Shown: positions 40,701 to 48,298, numbered from the stretch's first letter. The stretch is DNA of 62,302 bases from a virus (IMGVR_UViG_3300017917_001407:1-62302); one strand, 5' to 3'. Notes: generated from the sequence alone by a model not told the origin. Program-made: numbers and translations.

Positions 40701-43697
40701 ATTATCAACATTTAGAATATAATACTGATTTGTAGTTGATAATCCAGAAATTGGTGTTCCAGTTGTTTGATATTCGACAATATCTCCGTTCTTAAACCCA
40801 TGATTTTTAAATTCGATAGTATCATAATATGTGGATATTCCAGAAGATTTGACTCGTAAACTTCTATTTTCATACCCACTGCCTGGATTTAATACTTTAA
40901 TAGATCTCAAAGTATTTTTTGATACTGTTCTAAACTTATGAATACCAGAAGATGTAGTTGCACTTGCTATTCCAATAGTATTAATTCCAAGGTTATAATC
41001 CGATAGTTTATTATAAATCTGAATTGTTCTTGGATTTATACTTTTAACATAATAACTAGATCCACTAACTAAAGTTGAAGTTGCAACATTAGAATTTTTA
41101 AAAGTAGAAATACCAATTGGCGTATTTCCATTTTGATTATAAATTATTGCCTCTCCATTTTTAAGATTATGATTGTTAATAAATGTGATTGTTTCATCTG
41201 TAGGATCTAACCCACCACCAAAAAATATGTCTCTACTATCAAACTCTATTTCTCTAAATCTTTCACCCATCACTGGTTCTAAGACACATCCAGTACCATT
41301 TCCACCAGTTAATGTTAATGATATTACTTTTTGAACATCAAAATCTTGAGGATCAACATATACTGCGGATACAATACCACTAATAACTGGATTAACGATA
41401 GCAGTTGTCCCAACAGATGGCGAAGAGATTGTAATATTTGGTGGATTAATTACATCATAATTTTTTCCTGAGTTTATAACTTCAAACTTTTCAAGCGGAC
41501 CATAATAAATTTTATCTTGAGATTCTGGACTTACGATTTCAACACCATTTACTAAAACACCAATAGGACCAATCAGTCTAGAATCTCTAGATTGGATTGA
41601 GCTAAAGTTCCTATTAAATGGAAACTTTCTCAATAAATTTTTAGAAGATAAAGATTTAGACTTATGTTTTTCTAATGTAAAAGTATGAGATCCAGATCCA
41701 GGAGATAAAATATCAAACTCAACATATTGACTACTATTAAGTTGACTTTTTGATTCATAAAGTCTAATCGAAGATGGAGTTAATAGTTTAATATAATATG
41801 ATCTTCCAGAGATTAACCCAGGAATTACATTTAAACTTGCTTCGTAAACTACTTTATCACCATCAATAAATGAAACATTTGAAGTAAATGAAATTATTGA
41901 ATATCTTCCTGTTTGATTACTATATCCAGATATAAAAGGATCTCTTGCCTCTGAGATAGAAGATTGAACTAAATTGGTTTGAATTTGATAACTAGGTAAT
42001 GAGTTGGAAGCAACATACCCATACTCTTCATTTTGCGTATAGACATTTAGAGTATCGGATAATAGTTTATTGTTCCCATATTTGAGTGGAATATTTGATG
42101 ATGTAGATTTCTTAAGTTTTCTTCGTATATCATATTCTAAACTGCTATTAGGTACAAATGAGATTATATTGTTCAATGTCACTTCATTTGTCGCATTGTT
42201 GATTGCTGCAACTACTGCATTATCAACAACGATGGTATTAGATCCTCTCAAAAGAATTTGAACAGTATCACCTAAAGCAAGACTTGATTTGTCAATCGTA
42301 CTTTGCAATCTAAATGTTGATCCAAAAATATCAGATACAAAATATCTTGAACTTGTATTATAAATCCAAGAATTGGCAAAAATTTCTTTATATGTTTTAG
42401 TTTGTGGATTTTTTATGTAATCTCCAAGATTTTTTACAGATATTTTCTCCTTTTCATCGACCAAATAGATATCAGAAGCAGTTTTAAACTTTGAGAGAAC
42501 TCCTGTTATTCTTAACTCAATTTTATTTTCTGGATTTGAATTTCCATAACCATAGATAACTTCATCAGATCTGATTTCATCAGTTTGATTAATTTGATAG
42601 AATATATTAGAGCATCCTAAAAACTGATTAATAGTTTTTGTCTGATAAAGTATGTTTGTATTATTTCCAGAAATAAGAGTTCCAGTTTGCCCAAATCCTA
42701 TTGTAGAATCGACGGAAATAATAGAAGACCCTACAGAAACCGTTTCCAGAACTTTTGTTTTTCCAGGTATTGTAAATGTACCTTCTATTAAATCTCTTTC
42801 ATCATATCCAATAAAAAGAGAAATTTTATAGTAAACCTTACCATCTCTGGTGATTGGTTCAACTTCAGATACGGATGCTTTTGTATTAATATCAGTTGAT
42901 TTGTATATTGTCTGCCCAACTAACTGACTTGGATCTTCTCCCGATATTTTTTCTGCAACAATAACTTCTCTTCTTAGAAATTCTGCAGATGATGGTTTAA
43001 TAAGTCTAGTTTCTAAATCAGCAACTAAAGCATTTTCGCCATAAAGGACATTGAATAAAATTCTAAATGATTCGGCAGTCCCCTTTGATTGATAAAAACT
43101 TCTAGCCTCTTTAATAAAATTAGATACATTCAATCCAGAATAAAAATCTACATCTTCTAATCCAGGAGTTAGATAAAACTTAAGTTTTCTATAAAATTCT
43201 TTTAAAAATAAAGAACTTAGATTTTGTACCGAAGCATTTGATTCATGTGCCGCACTCTTGGATGTAGAAAAAATTAAAGATTTTTGATTTGTTACCGTGG
43301 CAACTCCACTATATCCAGTAACGCCACTAAATCCTCTTATACACCCAATAAAAGTATTTCCAGAAATTCCTGTGTATGTAATGATCTCATCATCAATTTT
43401 TAATAGACCATATTCTTTTGGAAATCCCTTAGTCGATGCAACCTGAATTGTATCTGATGTTGAAGAAATATTATACAGGAGTCTTGTACTACCAACTATA
43501 ATTTCCGAAGTTAAATTATCAAGTTTTAAATATTGATCTAAATTTTCTGCAATATCGGTAGGACCACCCTGATATTCTTGAGAGATATAATATTGTTTCA
43601 AAAACTCAGAAGTTTTTGGAAACTCAGATATTATAAATTCAGGCAAACTATTTTCAATAATTTGATTAATCTGAACTCTTTTCTCAAAAACCGACAT
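31761..43697 (-). CDS. 7: giant gp7-position baseplate wedge protein (3978 aa)
   Basis: 3978 residues in one uninterrupted frame between gp6 and gp8, the place of T4 gp7 (1032 residues), which nucleates wedge assembly. The N-terminus has FLKQYYISQEYQGGPTDIAE and FYQSKGTAESFRILFNVLYG, typical of this cyanophage family. The rest is a long array of beta modules: at least ten [NSDG]xGxxYxxxP repeats, several DDEI[VI]xY/RGxxGT modules, and near residue 1230 a SPIIGWAYDGNPIYGPYGY motif of the YHYH domain. It should be a major determinant of baseplate size. The gp7 name rests on synteny and N-terminal likeness, so treat it as probable. Confidence 0.75.
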   Translation of the reverse strand: MSVFEKRVQINQIIENSLPEFIISEFPKTSEFLKQYYISQEYQGGPTDIAENLDQYLKLDNLTSEIIVGSTRLLYNISSTSDTIQVASTKGFPKEYGLLKIDDEIITYTGISGNTFIGCIRGFSGVTGYSGVATVTNQKSLIFSTSKSAAHESNASVQNLSSLFLKEFYRKLKFYLTPGLEDVDFYSGLNVSNFIKEARSFYQSKGTAESFRILFNVLYGENALVADLETRLIKPSSAEFLRREVIVAEKISGEDPSQLVGQTIYKSTDINTKASVSEVEPITRDGKVYYKISLFIGYDERDLIEGTFTIPGKTKVLETVSVGSSIISVDSTIGFGQTGTLISGNNTNILYQTKTINQFLGCSNIFYQINQTDEIRSDEVIYGYGNSNPENKIELRITGVLSKFKTASDIYLVDEKEKISVKNLGDYIKNPQTKTYKEIFANSWIYNTSSRYFVSDIFGSTFRLQSTIDKSSLALGDTVQILLRGSNTIVVDNAVVAAINNATNEVTLNNIISFVPNSSLEYDIRRKLKKSTSSNIPLKYGNNKLLSDTLNVYTQNEEYGYVASNSLPSYQIQTNLVQSSISEARDPFISGYSNQTGRYSIISFTSNVSFIDGDKVVYEASLNVIPGLISGRSYYIKLLTPSSIRLYESKSQLNSSQYVEFDILSPGSGSHTFTLEKHKSKSLSSKNLLRKFPFNRNFSSIQSRDSRLIGPIGVLVNGVEIVSPESQDKIYYGPLEKFEVINSGKNYDVINPPNITISSPSVGTTAIVNPVISGIVSAVYVDPQDFDVQKVISLTLTGGNGTGCVLEPVMGERFREIEFDSRDIFFGGGLDPTDETITFINNHNLKNGEAIIYNQNGNTPIGISTFKNSNVATSTLVSGSSYYVKSINPRTIQIYNKLSDYNLGINTIGIASATTSSGIHKFRTVSKNTLRSIKVLNPGSGYENRSLRVKSSGISTYYDTIEFKNHGFKNGDIVEYQTTGTPISGLSTTNQYYILNVDNDHFRLARAGIAGSITSTDFDRFKYVNLSTRGSGDHIFKYPDIKVSIVVSYGSTITGDFSITPVVTGKIVDAYLYESGTGYGSEILNLEKKPTISLKNGKGAEIKPIIANGSIIDAQVLNGGSEYFSTPDLEVVGNGSGALLRPVVTNQKITDVVVIQSGIGYSAANTSIYVKPKGSGALFDVRVRGLTVNDQYRFGEEYLSEENDTLSYNIIGYSEDLGRNYFSDTGSGHSPIIGWAYDGNPIYGPYGYSIPSDNTSSIKILNPGYTLSAENIADRPPSLSPGFLIEDYKFDDSGDLDFSNGRFCKTPEFPNGTYAYFVGVQRNPTTTKLIPRYPYFVGNTFKLPFLQENKTLNQTFNFNDSGLVRNTFPYKTQDKYANNDFIVESNEIFKQYSSVESVTKGSVDSLEVIEGGDGYKVNDYTIFDDSGTNGYGVKSIVSHITGKNIEKIETSYEKYENSIFVWNNDQSITVYQSNYNTLNNNDSVIISGLSSSILGLSGVFNVGVSTETVSLFKAVPANVVPSGVIEDIYVSKIPQSISIGSSIKIDDEIVTILNAYPEGSILRVKRHSVGSAHTLGALVTVLNNRFNITSKSPYFDSQINEKVYFNGVQSVGMGTTSGLQIDTAHTVGEITKNISIPTQSIYLPNHPFKTGQKLFLTKTPSSSSFIVGNNPSGTTFNLPDTVSQTSEVYIINKSNNFIGLTTQVGLTTNTNGLYFYSNGSNNSEYLLTSNFRQVTGTVDRLVSKITTTTAHGLKNNDEISLNVVPNVSVGIGSTTPVRLKYNQEYARLLVNPIGFSSAAINTTTNKITIFNHGFENGEKVFYTSLDTIASGLTTGFYFVDRIDSNNISLSETYFDTQQDFPNIVDIIGIGGSMHQLSKINPPITVTRGNDLVFDVTDSSLAGSKLKFFTDQKFINEFISTQESSSFNVTGIGTIGVVGLGTTASVTLKYSDKLPSKLYYSLERSGYISTSDVEVKDYSSIIYENSHYQGEYKVYGITTNTFNFSLSKIPESFSYTQQNCDILKYATTSESVSGPIERLKILSGGLNYKKLPKFVSVNSADGQNANIKANSKDIGRIKNVRILDIGYEYASDKTLRPEAFVSPSVYLNGSDKVEKINVIFGGLNYISPPNLILYNPTSKKIVNTTSLSAKVPNTTISSVDLVAPIYGLETTGHQVIAINNSNGVGISSITSGLSGVVTCTLTTPFTGFSTNIFKAGDEIYVEGIENATPGTGFNSSDYEYKFFTVSLYENTNPAKLEFSVSGLTTNPGVAKTFQAGYASIVNRRHYPVFEVLQDRTIFEKGEQIYVNNGRGFFEKDVYILDSRKEYVKLEGTYVDDLAAGNIIRGKRSGAIGTINKIVSNKAFFEINYSSRQDYGWNNETGKLSEDYQVIPDNDYYQNLSYAVKSSITYDKMVDPVNRLLHPAGMKNFSDTSITSNVGINTLYSSKTNDLVILDILEEKRVDSINNYDLTVDFDSRTDKSKYLKFTTRKLTDYTKCKTNRVLVIDDISSRFSSKGFEDGFVDILTLDNNFERYLVQVRNPDNLKTEVIEIIVLTTEKDVISLEKSSVSTSGERMGTVDAQIDSFLRKSLRFTPEDPYYSDHDIKVLRTYFNTDTLGIGTNSFGSVRLSGSNISVAVGLAQSICSYPISTFKSLLANVQIQDELTKKLNYAEILLDYDGRDTHLAEYYFDDVSTFSSQNNIGIITASVNTSDNTVSLGFINNTSNRVSIRSNIIGILTETSGIGTYRFKSFGQDDGSERSCRLESLNNVGINTISVCSLNKNNDASVKSFVRVSCGNTSALHQILVVQNTLDSAITQYPFVSVGSTSGIGTFGVVSIGNTVTVNFYPDLQYTAPVTVQAYNEVFYTINDFDNYVAPLEYGSVNQELLLSSYDGINGNRANKVDFDLNYQGTPIYVKTFNPFSTSQLNKETGIITIPNHFYNTAEELIYTPTSTFIGVGASSIGIGVTMDYSGIVTNRLPGYVYPIVLNANQIRLSTRKEYAQSGIYVTFTDTGNGNAHKLEMTKKLERSIISLDGIVQQPITYTSNRHYLYGNIGAATSYIALSGISTIQPNDLFKIDNEIVKINIVGFGSTPSGPIRSLTSFPVGIDTYPLVQVNRGSVGTAATSHLNGSVAQVYRGSFNIVGSKVYFTAPPKGNTRSRRDLSNLPYVKAEFDGRTFLRSDYTTNTIFDDISDQFTGIGKTYSLKVLGANTTGVSIGNGILFINGVFQTPTTINNSGNNYTFIQNSGISSVIFSGITSANGTQVESLFDINQNQLPRGGIIVSLGSTPGLGYAPLVGASVTAVLDGGGSIVAVGIGSTDIIGSGYNGVVSVGVTQYTGHTGSAANITATVGAGGTLSFNILSGGSGYTNPQISVSDPVYENLPVTGVFRRGVGATTETGKNMLLTVDVGPASTTGIGSTLHQVKSFKISRPGYGFQVGDVIRPVGLVTARGLNNPLENFELTVESVFNDYFSAWQFGELDYIDSIKNLQNGSRTRFPLYYNGQLLSFETDPADPISSSIDLSAVLIIFVNGVLQKPNVAYQFTGGTSFVFSEPPSSSAKIDIFFYIGDRNVDITLVDVNETIKIGDRVFVYKNPSNQQTLSQESYRTLFDIAGSDFVETDTYVGPGIDEVNLKPTEWEKQKVDKVIKGDIIYKSRETIEPQIYPSAKVIKNITNSSTDIFVDDAQFFNYEENNYGITINTFDALVLPGFDPVGAAFTATVGTGGTISRITITNPGYGYSTSSLPIRISSPKNIGIGIGTTATASVSIVNGSVASVNIDNPGFGYTTPPYIISETPAYSKELVKSISNVQGFSGIITGITTSTGVGGHPLALKFFYTADVLTADDLVVGYPVYITDTKIGSGVVSVDTGDSSIVGIGTTFLDNIYYVHAETNVSDKGFIICNVASNSNVIGINTTSYSVGFGTVPLGRFSWGRLYNLSRSSSPISIGVTGLVVDSGLTTFPTIQRRAYGLRNTGAIRYVV

Positions 43698-43698
43698 T

Positions 43699-45627
43699 TT
43701 ATTCCCTCTCTAATTTTCCGTTAGAATAGCTTGAAGTATAATAATCTCTAGTAAATACGATTCCAGAAATATCCTCTCCCGAGGCGATAACATCTCTTAT
43801 CATATTTATTCTACTCTTGGAAACATCAAAAGTAACATATAAATCCTTAAGACCAACAACATCATTCGATTGTGGATATGCCTGTATCTCTATAATATTA
43901 TTTGGTTTTACGGTAGATGTAATATTAATCGTAGTTAAAATAATCTCACCAGTTGCATAGTTTACGGTTCCAACGGACTTATTAACAACTCTTATCTCAT
44001 TAGTTGAAGTTTTTGCCACGATACTTAGCACACCCACATTACTGCCATCAAGTTTACCTGTCACTGGATCTACATTTGGCACATCGGTTAAATATACGAT
44101 ATCGTTACTACCAAAAACAGTAAATCCAGTGCTCTTAATATTATACACATTTGGTTCAAAATGAAATTGATTACCGAAACAAAGTTCATACTGAGCATAT
44201 TGATTTATTAATACTGGTAAATCTCTTCTAATAATAACTCTAGTAATATTTGAGGTAATAGAATCATTTACTCTATCGATGATTTGCACAATCTTACTAT
44301 ATTTAAATCTACCACCAAATCTATTATTATCTACATTTTGAGAGTATTGATAAAGTGAATTTATAATTGAAGTTTTTAAATCATCTACATTTGTAACTTG
44401 AGGACTATTATAATAAACATACGAATCAAGTTCAACATAAAGAACCTGAAGATCCATTATTTCTTGATTAATACCAGCAATAGAATATCCTTTTAACTTA
44501 TTTTTAATCGATTGCTTATCAAATTCAGATACAAATGTGCCATTTTTTGGTTTTATACTAATAAAAACTTTTCCAAACTGTGGAGGGGTTAACTCTTCCC
44601 CACCAACAACAGCAACTGATTCGGTATTTGGATAGATTTCCCGAATAATAGATTCATAATCTCTTGCCGTGACCGCTCTATACTGTGCAGAATACAGGCG
44701 AGGAGCATAGTATTTGATCGATGCAATGTTTTCTATCTCATCACCATTTCTCGCAGGTGCAACAGTGGTTACAGATACCGTTGTCGATGGAATTACGCGA
44801 TTATTCGAAGCATCTACAAATGTTCCTTGAAAATCAAAAGAAGTTGGACCATTTCCTTCTTTACCATCAGTAATAATATATTTTGCAGTAACGACGGATC
44901 CAGATTGTAACTTTCTACCAAAAATATTATCACCAAATAAAAGTTCATATTTTTCGTCCTGAACTTCTTGTATCAAATAAATCTCAGAATCCTTTCTAAG
45001 ATTTAAAATGTTATCAACTTTTGAATATTCACGACCAAGACCAGTGTCATTAATGTTTTTAATGTATACAACTAGCGTCGAAGTATCGATATTTGGATTA
45101 TCAAGAATAAATCGTTGATTTGTTGATCCATCAACCGTCCACTCCTTTGTCAATAAAGATCCCTGATAAACCTTAATCGGATCTGTAGTGGTTCCAAAAG
45201 TTGCAGAACCACCCAGTATGGGTCTTGTAATATTTTCGGATATTGAAAAAACATATGAACTATTACTAACCGTTCCTACACAAACTAATCCAGCCTCAAG
45301 AGTTAATAGGGGACTTGATGATGTTGTTGGAACAGTAAAACGAACTTCCGCCTTTGCCGCAGTTTTTGAGCGAGGAACATATCCAATATTCCTAGCCAGA
45401 GAAACGACATTTTCTCTGAGAGCAGCTGAATCCAAAAAGGATTCATTGACAATCATGTTTGAGTTAAATGCCGTAATATACGTATTATAAGCAAGAGCGT
45501 CTATTAGTACCGAAAAGTTAGATCCTTCAAAATCAAAATCGGTAAAATTAGAGTTTGCACGAAGATAATCTTTGATTGAAATCTTAATTTGATCGAAATC
45601 AAGATTTGCGAACTGTGTAAAAGACAT
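43699..45627 (-). CDS. 6: baseplate wedge protein gp6
   Basis: 642 residues (T4: 660). The N-terminal FDFEGSNFSVLIDALAYNTY and ESFLDSAALRENVVSLARNIGYVPRS (split here for length) are diagnostic of gp6/gpJ-type wedge proteins. gp6 joins neighbouring wedges into the inner baseplate ring. It lies between gp25 and the gp7-position gene, 1 nt from each. Confidence 0.94.
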   Translation of the reverse strand: MSFTQFANLDFDQIKISIKDYLRANSNFTDFDFEGSNFSVLIDALAYNTYITAFNSNMIVNESFLDSAALRENVVSLARNIGYVPRSKTAAKAEVRFTVPTTSSSPLLTLEAGLVCVGTVSNSSYVFSISENITRPILGGSATFGTTTDPIKVYQGSLLTKEWTVDGSTNQRFILDNPNIDTSTLVVYIKNINDTGLGREYSKVDNILNLRKDSEIYLIQEVQDEKYELLFGDNIFGRKLQSGSVVTAKYIITDGKEGNGPTSFDFQGTFVDASNNRVIPSTTVSVTTVAPARNGDEIENIASIKYYAPRLYSAQYRAVTARDYESIIREIYPNTESVAVVGGEELTPPQFGKVFISIKPKNGTFVSEFDKQSIKNKLKGYSIAGINQEIMDLQVLYVELDSYVYYNSPQVTNVDDLKTSIINSLYQYSQNVDNNRFGGRFKYSKIVQIIDRVNDSITSNITRVIIRRDLPVLINQYAQYELCFGNQFHFEPNVYNIKSTGFTVFGSNDIVYLTDVPNVDPVTGKLDGSNVGVLSIVAKTSTNEIRVVNKSVGTVNYATGEIILTTINITSTVKPNNIIEIQAYPQSNDVVGLKDLYVTFDVSKSRINMIRDVIASGEDISGIVFTRDYYTSSYSNGKLERE

Positions 45628-45628
45628 A

Positions 45629-46030
45629 TTATCTTGTTGCCTCTAATAAAAAGGTAAACTGTTGAGTTGGAATTTCGAGACCAATAATATCAAAATAGAC
45701 ACTCACTTCAAAAGTATTAACATCTGGTTGTGGTTCAACTTGAACGAGCAAATTTGAAACTCTTGGTTCAAAATTTTTAATACTTGTTTTTATTTGATCT
45801 TCAATAATACTGGCAGAAGCATAATCAACAAAATCAAAAAGTTTTTGGCGAATATCAGATCCGAGAATGGAGTTAAAAAACCTTTCACTGGGAATGGTTT
45901 CAACAAGATTTCTAACAGATCTGACAATCGCACGTTCATTTATCAAGGCTGGCAAATCTTTCGTCACTGGATGTGGATCAAAAGATAGACTGATGTCTTT
46001 AAAATATTGCGATTTTTTTTGAATTGCCAT
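45629..46030 (-). CDS. 25: baseplate wedge protein gp25
   Basis: 133 residues (T4: 132). Its lysozyme-like wedge fold is recognisable from AIVRSVRNLVETIPSERFF and RQKLFDFVDYASASIIEDQI, with FEPRV in the middle. gp25 contacts gp6 and starts sheath assembly. It is the first gene of the long baseplate operon, with a TATAAATA late promoter 24 nt upstream. Confidence 0.95.
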   Translation of the reverse strand: MAIQKKSQYFKDISLSFDPHPVTKDLPALINERAIVRSVRNLVETIPSERFFNSILGSDIRQKLFDFVDYASASIIEDQIKTSIKNFEPRVSNLLVQVEPQPDVNTFEVSVYFDIIGLEIPTQQFTFLLEATR

Positions 46031-46053
46031 TGAAAAATGGATTTTCTTGCCAC

Positions 46054-46061
46054 TATTTATA
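46054..46061 (-). promoter_or_regulatory. late promoter TATAAATA before gp25
   Basis: Perfect octamer on the minus strand, 24 nt upstream of gp25, at the head of the baseplate operon. Confidence 0.8.
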
Positions 46062-46066
46062 GAGTA

Positions 46067-46306
46067 TCACCATATTTTTCCATAAACTGGTTCGGTTCCA
46101 TAGTCCCAGTCATCGTAATCTTCATCATTACGAATTTTTTCATGAAGTTCAACTTGTTTTGTAAAATCATGTTTTGGTGCAGTATCGTGCATAATTTCTT
46201 GAATCACTCTTTTTTGTGGTAATGCACCATAATCACTCACTAATTTTGTGGTTCCCCACATTTGATACATGTAATTTGAGTCTCTATCAACGGGTAAATT
46301 TGACAT
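46067..46306 (-). CDS. small hypothetical protein (79 aa)
   Basis: 79 residues opening MSNLPVDRDSNYMYQMWG, soluble and acidic at the C-terminus (RNDEDYDDWDYG). A GGAG ribosome site precedes the ATG. Located between speD and gp25. I recall similar small proteins upstream of gp25 in cyanophages but no function. Confidence 0.6.
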   Translation of the reverse strand: MSNLPVDRDSNYMYQMWGTTKLVSDYGALPQKRVIQEIMHDTAPKHDFTKQVELHEKIRNDEDYDDWDYGTEPVYGKIW

Positions 46307-46314
46307 TTTAGCTC

Positions 46315-46363
46315 CTGTTTTAAAATAAAACAGAACTTTTATGAAGGAGGTTGCTATCTCCTT
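46315..46363 (-). other. two small hairpins in the speD/79-aa gap
   Basis: CTGTTTTA/TAAAACAG (46315-46333, 8 bp, 3-nt loop) ends next to the GGAG ribosome site of the 79-residue gene. AAGGAG/CTCCTT (46344-46363, 6 bp) lies 9 nt after the speD stop. Neither has a clean T run on the minus strand, so they may modulate translation or protect mRNA rather than terminate. Confidence 0.35.
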
Positions 46364-46371
46364 ATTTCTAT

Positions 46372-46713
46372 TTAACGGTCGACTTCGCGGAGAGAATAGT
46401 TATCGGAATTGAGATATTTTAAGATTTCAAGAGCAATCAATCGTGGATTTCCTTCACCACAAGTATAGACATCGACTGCCAAACACCCATTTTCTGGCCA
46501 AGTATGACAAGAAACATGACTTTCTGCAAGTGCAATCACGACTGTACACCCTTGTGGAAAAAAACAATGCGAAAATGTATTCAAAATCGTCATTTTTGCA
46601 CGTTCTATGCCCTTAATCATGACGTTCTGTAGAGATTCTACGTCATTAATCAAGTCAAATTGAACATTATACACCTCTAGGAGCAGGTGTTTACCCATCG
46701 AGAACTGTTTCAA
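46372..46713 (-). CDS. speD: S-adenosylmethionine decarboxylase (auxiliary metabolic gene)
   Basis: 113 residues, a prokaryotic class 1 AdoMetDC proenzyme. The self-cleavage site lies in ALAESHVSCHTWPENG: Glu64/Ser65, where Ser65 becomes the pyruvoyl cofactor. His70 and Cys85 (DVYTCG) are the conserved processing and catalytic residues. The enzyme makes decarboxylated AdoMet for spermidine synthesis. speD is a known auxiliary gene of T4-like cyanophages. A late-promoter octamer lies 22 nt upstream, suggesting late expression, possibly linked to polyamines for DNA packaging (inference). Confidence 0.92.
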   Translation of the reverse strand: MKQFSMGKHLLLEVYNVQFDLINDVESLQNVMIKGIERAKMTILNTFSHCFFPQGCTVVIALAESHVSCHTWPENGCLAVDVYTCGEGNPRLIALEILKYLNSDNYSLREVDR

Positions 46714-46733
46714 CTCAATTTTTCAGTAAAAAT

Positions 46734-47189
46734 TTATTTATTTCTGATTTTTTGTACGGCATCGTAGTCTTTTTCTAAAATTTTCTTCAAATAATCATCG
46801 TCCCATAGATCATAATAGTTTGTTTTCGCCAAAATTTGCCTCATCTTGGTTAAAAATTCGGCATTTTGATACAAAATCAAGTTGTACATACCATTATTAG
46901 TCCGAACACCATTGATAAAACTCGGTTCATCTCTAAAATCATCAAAGAATTTATATTTTGGATATTTCTCATTCAGTTCTTCAATCTTTTGTCTGGCATA
47001 ATCAAGATCAAGATCGTCTTCAACAACAAAAATAACGACACCAAACTCTTCATCAAGAGGTTGAATGTCGTTAATCGATGTTTTTATGATTTTATATGTA
47101 TTTGCTTTGGCAAAAGGGCAAATTGAATGACCTTTTAGATCTGGATGAGATTTTTGTATTTGTTTTATCCAGTTCTCAAGATCTTTCAT
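46734..47189 (-). CDS. hypothetical protein with a CPFAK motif (151 aa)
   Basis: 151 residues. The N-terminal HPDLKGHSICPFAKA resembles the DUF1415-like pattern, followed by an alpha/beta domain (FGVVIFVVEDDLDLDYARQK) and a helical C-terminus. It is encoded just upstream of speD and overlaps the speD late promoter at its 3' end. A conserved Cys-Pro dipeptide could suggest redox or metal binding, but nothing proves it. Similar proteins occur in cyanophages near this position from memory. Confidence 0.6.
   Translation of the reverse strand: MKDLENWIKQIQKSHPDLKGHSICPFAKANTYKIIKTSINDIQPLDEEFGVVIFVVEDDLDLDYARQKIEELNEKYPKYKFFDDFRDEPSFINGVRTNNGMYNLILYQNAEFLTKMRQILAKTNYYDLWDDDYLKKILEKDYDAVQKIRNK
46735..46742 (-). 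promoter_or_regulatory. late promoter AATAAATA before speD
   Basis: The minus strand reads AATAAATA 22 nt upstream of the speD ATG, overlapping the stop of the upstream gene. Spacing matches the confident late promoters here. Confidence 0.6.
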
Positions 47190-47342
47190 TCAACCTTTAC
47201 CCTGTCCTCTATACTTTTTACGTGCTCCATTGCGAGAAGACGCTGCATACTTGGTTCCTCCACCCTCGCCTTGGCGAGACTTTTTAGGGGGCCCAGGACT
47301 ATAAGAAGTTCTTTTGTTTAATCCACCAGCTTTTGCTGCCAT
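47190..47342 (-). CDS. small basic Gly-rich protein (50 aa)
   Basis: 50 residues (MAAKAGGLNKRTSYSPGPPK and a Lys/Arg/Gly-rich remainder ending YRGQGKG). Disordered and strongly basic, so nucleic-acid binding is plausible. Its stop lies directly before the next ATG and its start overlaps the upstream 64-residue gene by 25 nt. I recall this as a recurrent tiny cyanophage gene of unknown role. Confidence 0.6.
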   Translation of the reverse strand: MAAKAGGLNKRTSYSPGPPKKSRQGEGGGTKYAASSRNGARKKYRGQGKG

Positions 47343-47512
47343 ACATTATCCTCCAATAAAATTTCAGTTTCAAGATCTTCAGGTCGTGGAGAACCTTTCT
47401 GATAGAACTCTATCGAAAGATCCTCCATAATGTCGAAATATTCTTCTTCTGTGAGAGAAGTGTAGATTCTTCTTCCTTTGCAAAGAATATTATAGCGTTC
47501 GTTAGACATCAA
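47318..47512 (-). CDS. small acidic hypothetical protein (64 aa)
   Basis: 64 residues starting MMSNERYNILCKGRRIYTSL with a following LTEEEYFDIMEDLSIEFY helix. It overlaps the glycosyltransferase-like stop by 4 nt (ATGA) and the next gene start by 25 nt, so translation is coupled. A family I recall from cyanophages; function unknown. Confidence 0.65.
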   Translation of the reverse strand: MMSNERYNILCKGRRIYTSLTEEEYFDIMEDLSIEFYQKGSPRPEDLETEILLEDNVWQQKLVD

Positions 47513-48276
47513 ATCACTCTTGTTTTCTCGTGCCCAACGCGAATGCGTGGATCACACCAGATTTCAAATCCTGCTTCCTTTGCATCCAAACAGAATGATA
47601 CGTCTTCTCCACACATGTCTTGAACCTGACCAGATTCAAAAACTTGCATTTTGGGTGCAAACCAGGGATACTTCATTTCTGAATGTTCAAAGACTCCTTT
47701 TTTGATCAGAAGCCATCCAAATCCCGCATAATCAACTGTAAATGGTTTGCGACGTTTTTGAATGGTTTCACTGGTTTCATGATTCATCACTCCACCATTG
47801 TTACGGAAATCATCCTCTTCCATCCAATGTGCAACAGATGTGGTGTGACCGTCTTCCGTCATATACCAACCTGATGCAATATCTTTGTCCATCAGTATAA
47901 GTTGCCAGAACTTATTGGTATCAAAAATAATGTCACTATCAATCCACAACTGCCAGTCATAGTTAAGTTTTCCGTCCCATGGCAGCTGATCGGGACCACG
48001 GAGAACATTTGCACCCAAACATTTGCATCGTGCAAAGTTCACCATGGACGAATAGTCCTGAGAAATTTGAATGCTTGCACCCGCCTGTACAAGGTCAAAG
48101 CAGAGTTGTACAAAGTTTTTGAGATATGAATAAGAAACTGTTCTACCAGGCAAACAGAACACTACTGATTTACCACGAACCATTTCTCTGGCAAGATTAT
48201 AATCCCAATCTTCTGTCGTAAGAACGGGTTTCTGTGCTATTGGGCTTTTTGCTTTTACTGTAAATCCTTTAGCCAT
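47509..48276 (-). CDS. GT-A-fold glycosyltransferase-like protein (255 aa)
   Basis: 255 residues. A DxD metal/nucleotide-sugar motif (WIDSDIIF, residues 111-118) sits in a GT-A-like setting, followed by GWYMTEDGHTT and a C-terminal GEDVSFCLDAKEAGFEIWCDPRIRVGHE (acceptor/metal region, split by convention). Such enzymes transfer sugars to surface polymers, DNA or virion proteins; the acceptor is unknown. It is the first large gene behind a good sigma70 promoter and next to speD, a familiar cyanophage neighbourhood. Confidence 0.75.
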   Translation of the reverse strand: MAKGFTVKAKSPIAQKPVLTTEDWDYNLAREMVRGKSVVFCLPGRTVSYSYLKNFVQLCFDLVQAGASIQISQDYSSMVNFARCKCLGANVLRGPDQLPWDGKLNYDWQLWIDSDIIFDTNKFWQLILMDKDIASGWYMTEDGHTTSVAHWMEEDDFRNNGGVMNHETSETIQKRRKPFTVDYAGFGWLLIKKGVFEHSEMKYPWFAPKMQVFESGQVQDMCGEDVSFCLDAKEAGFEIWCDPRIRVGHEKTRVI

Positions 48277-48298
48277 AATTTGAATCGATTACTTCAGT

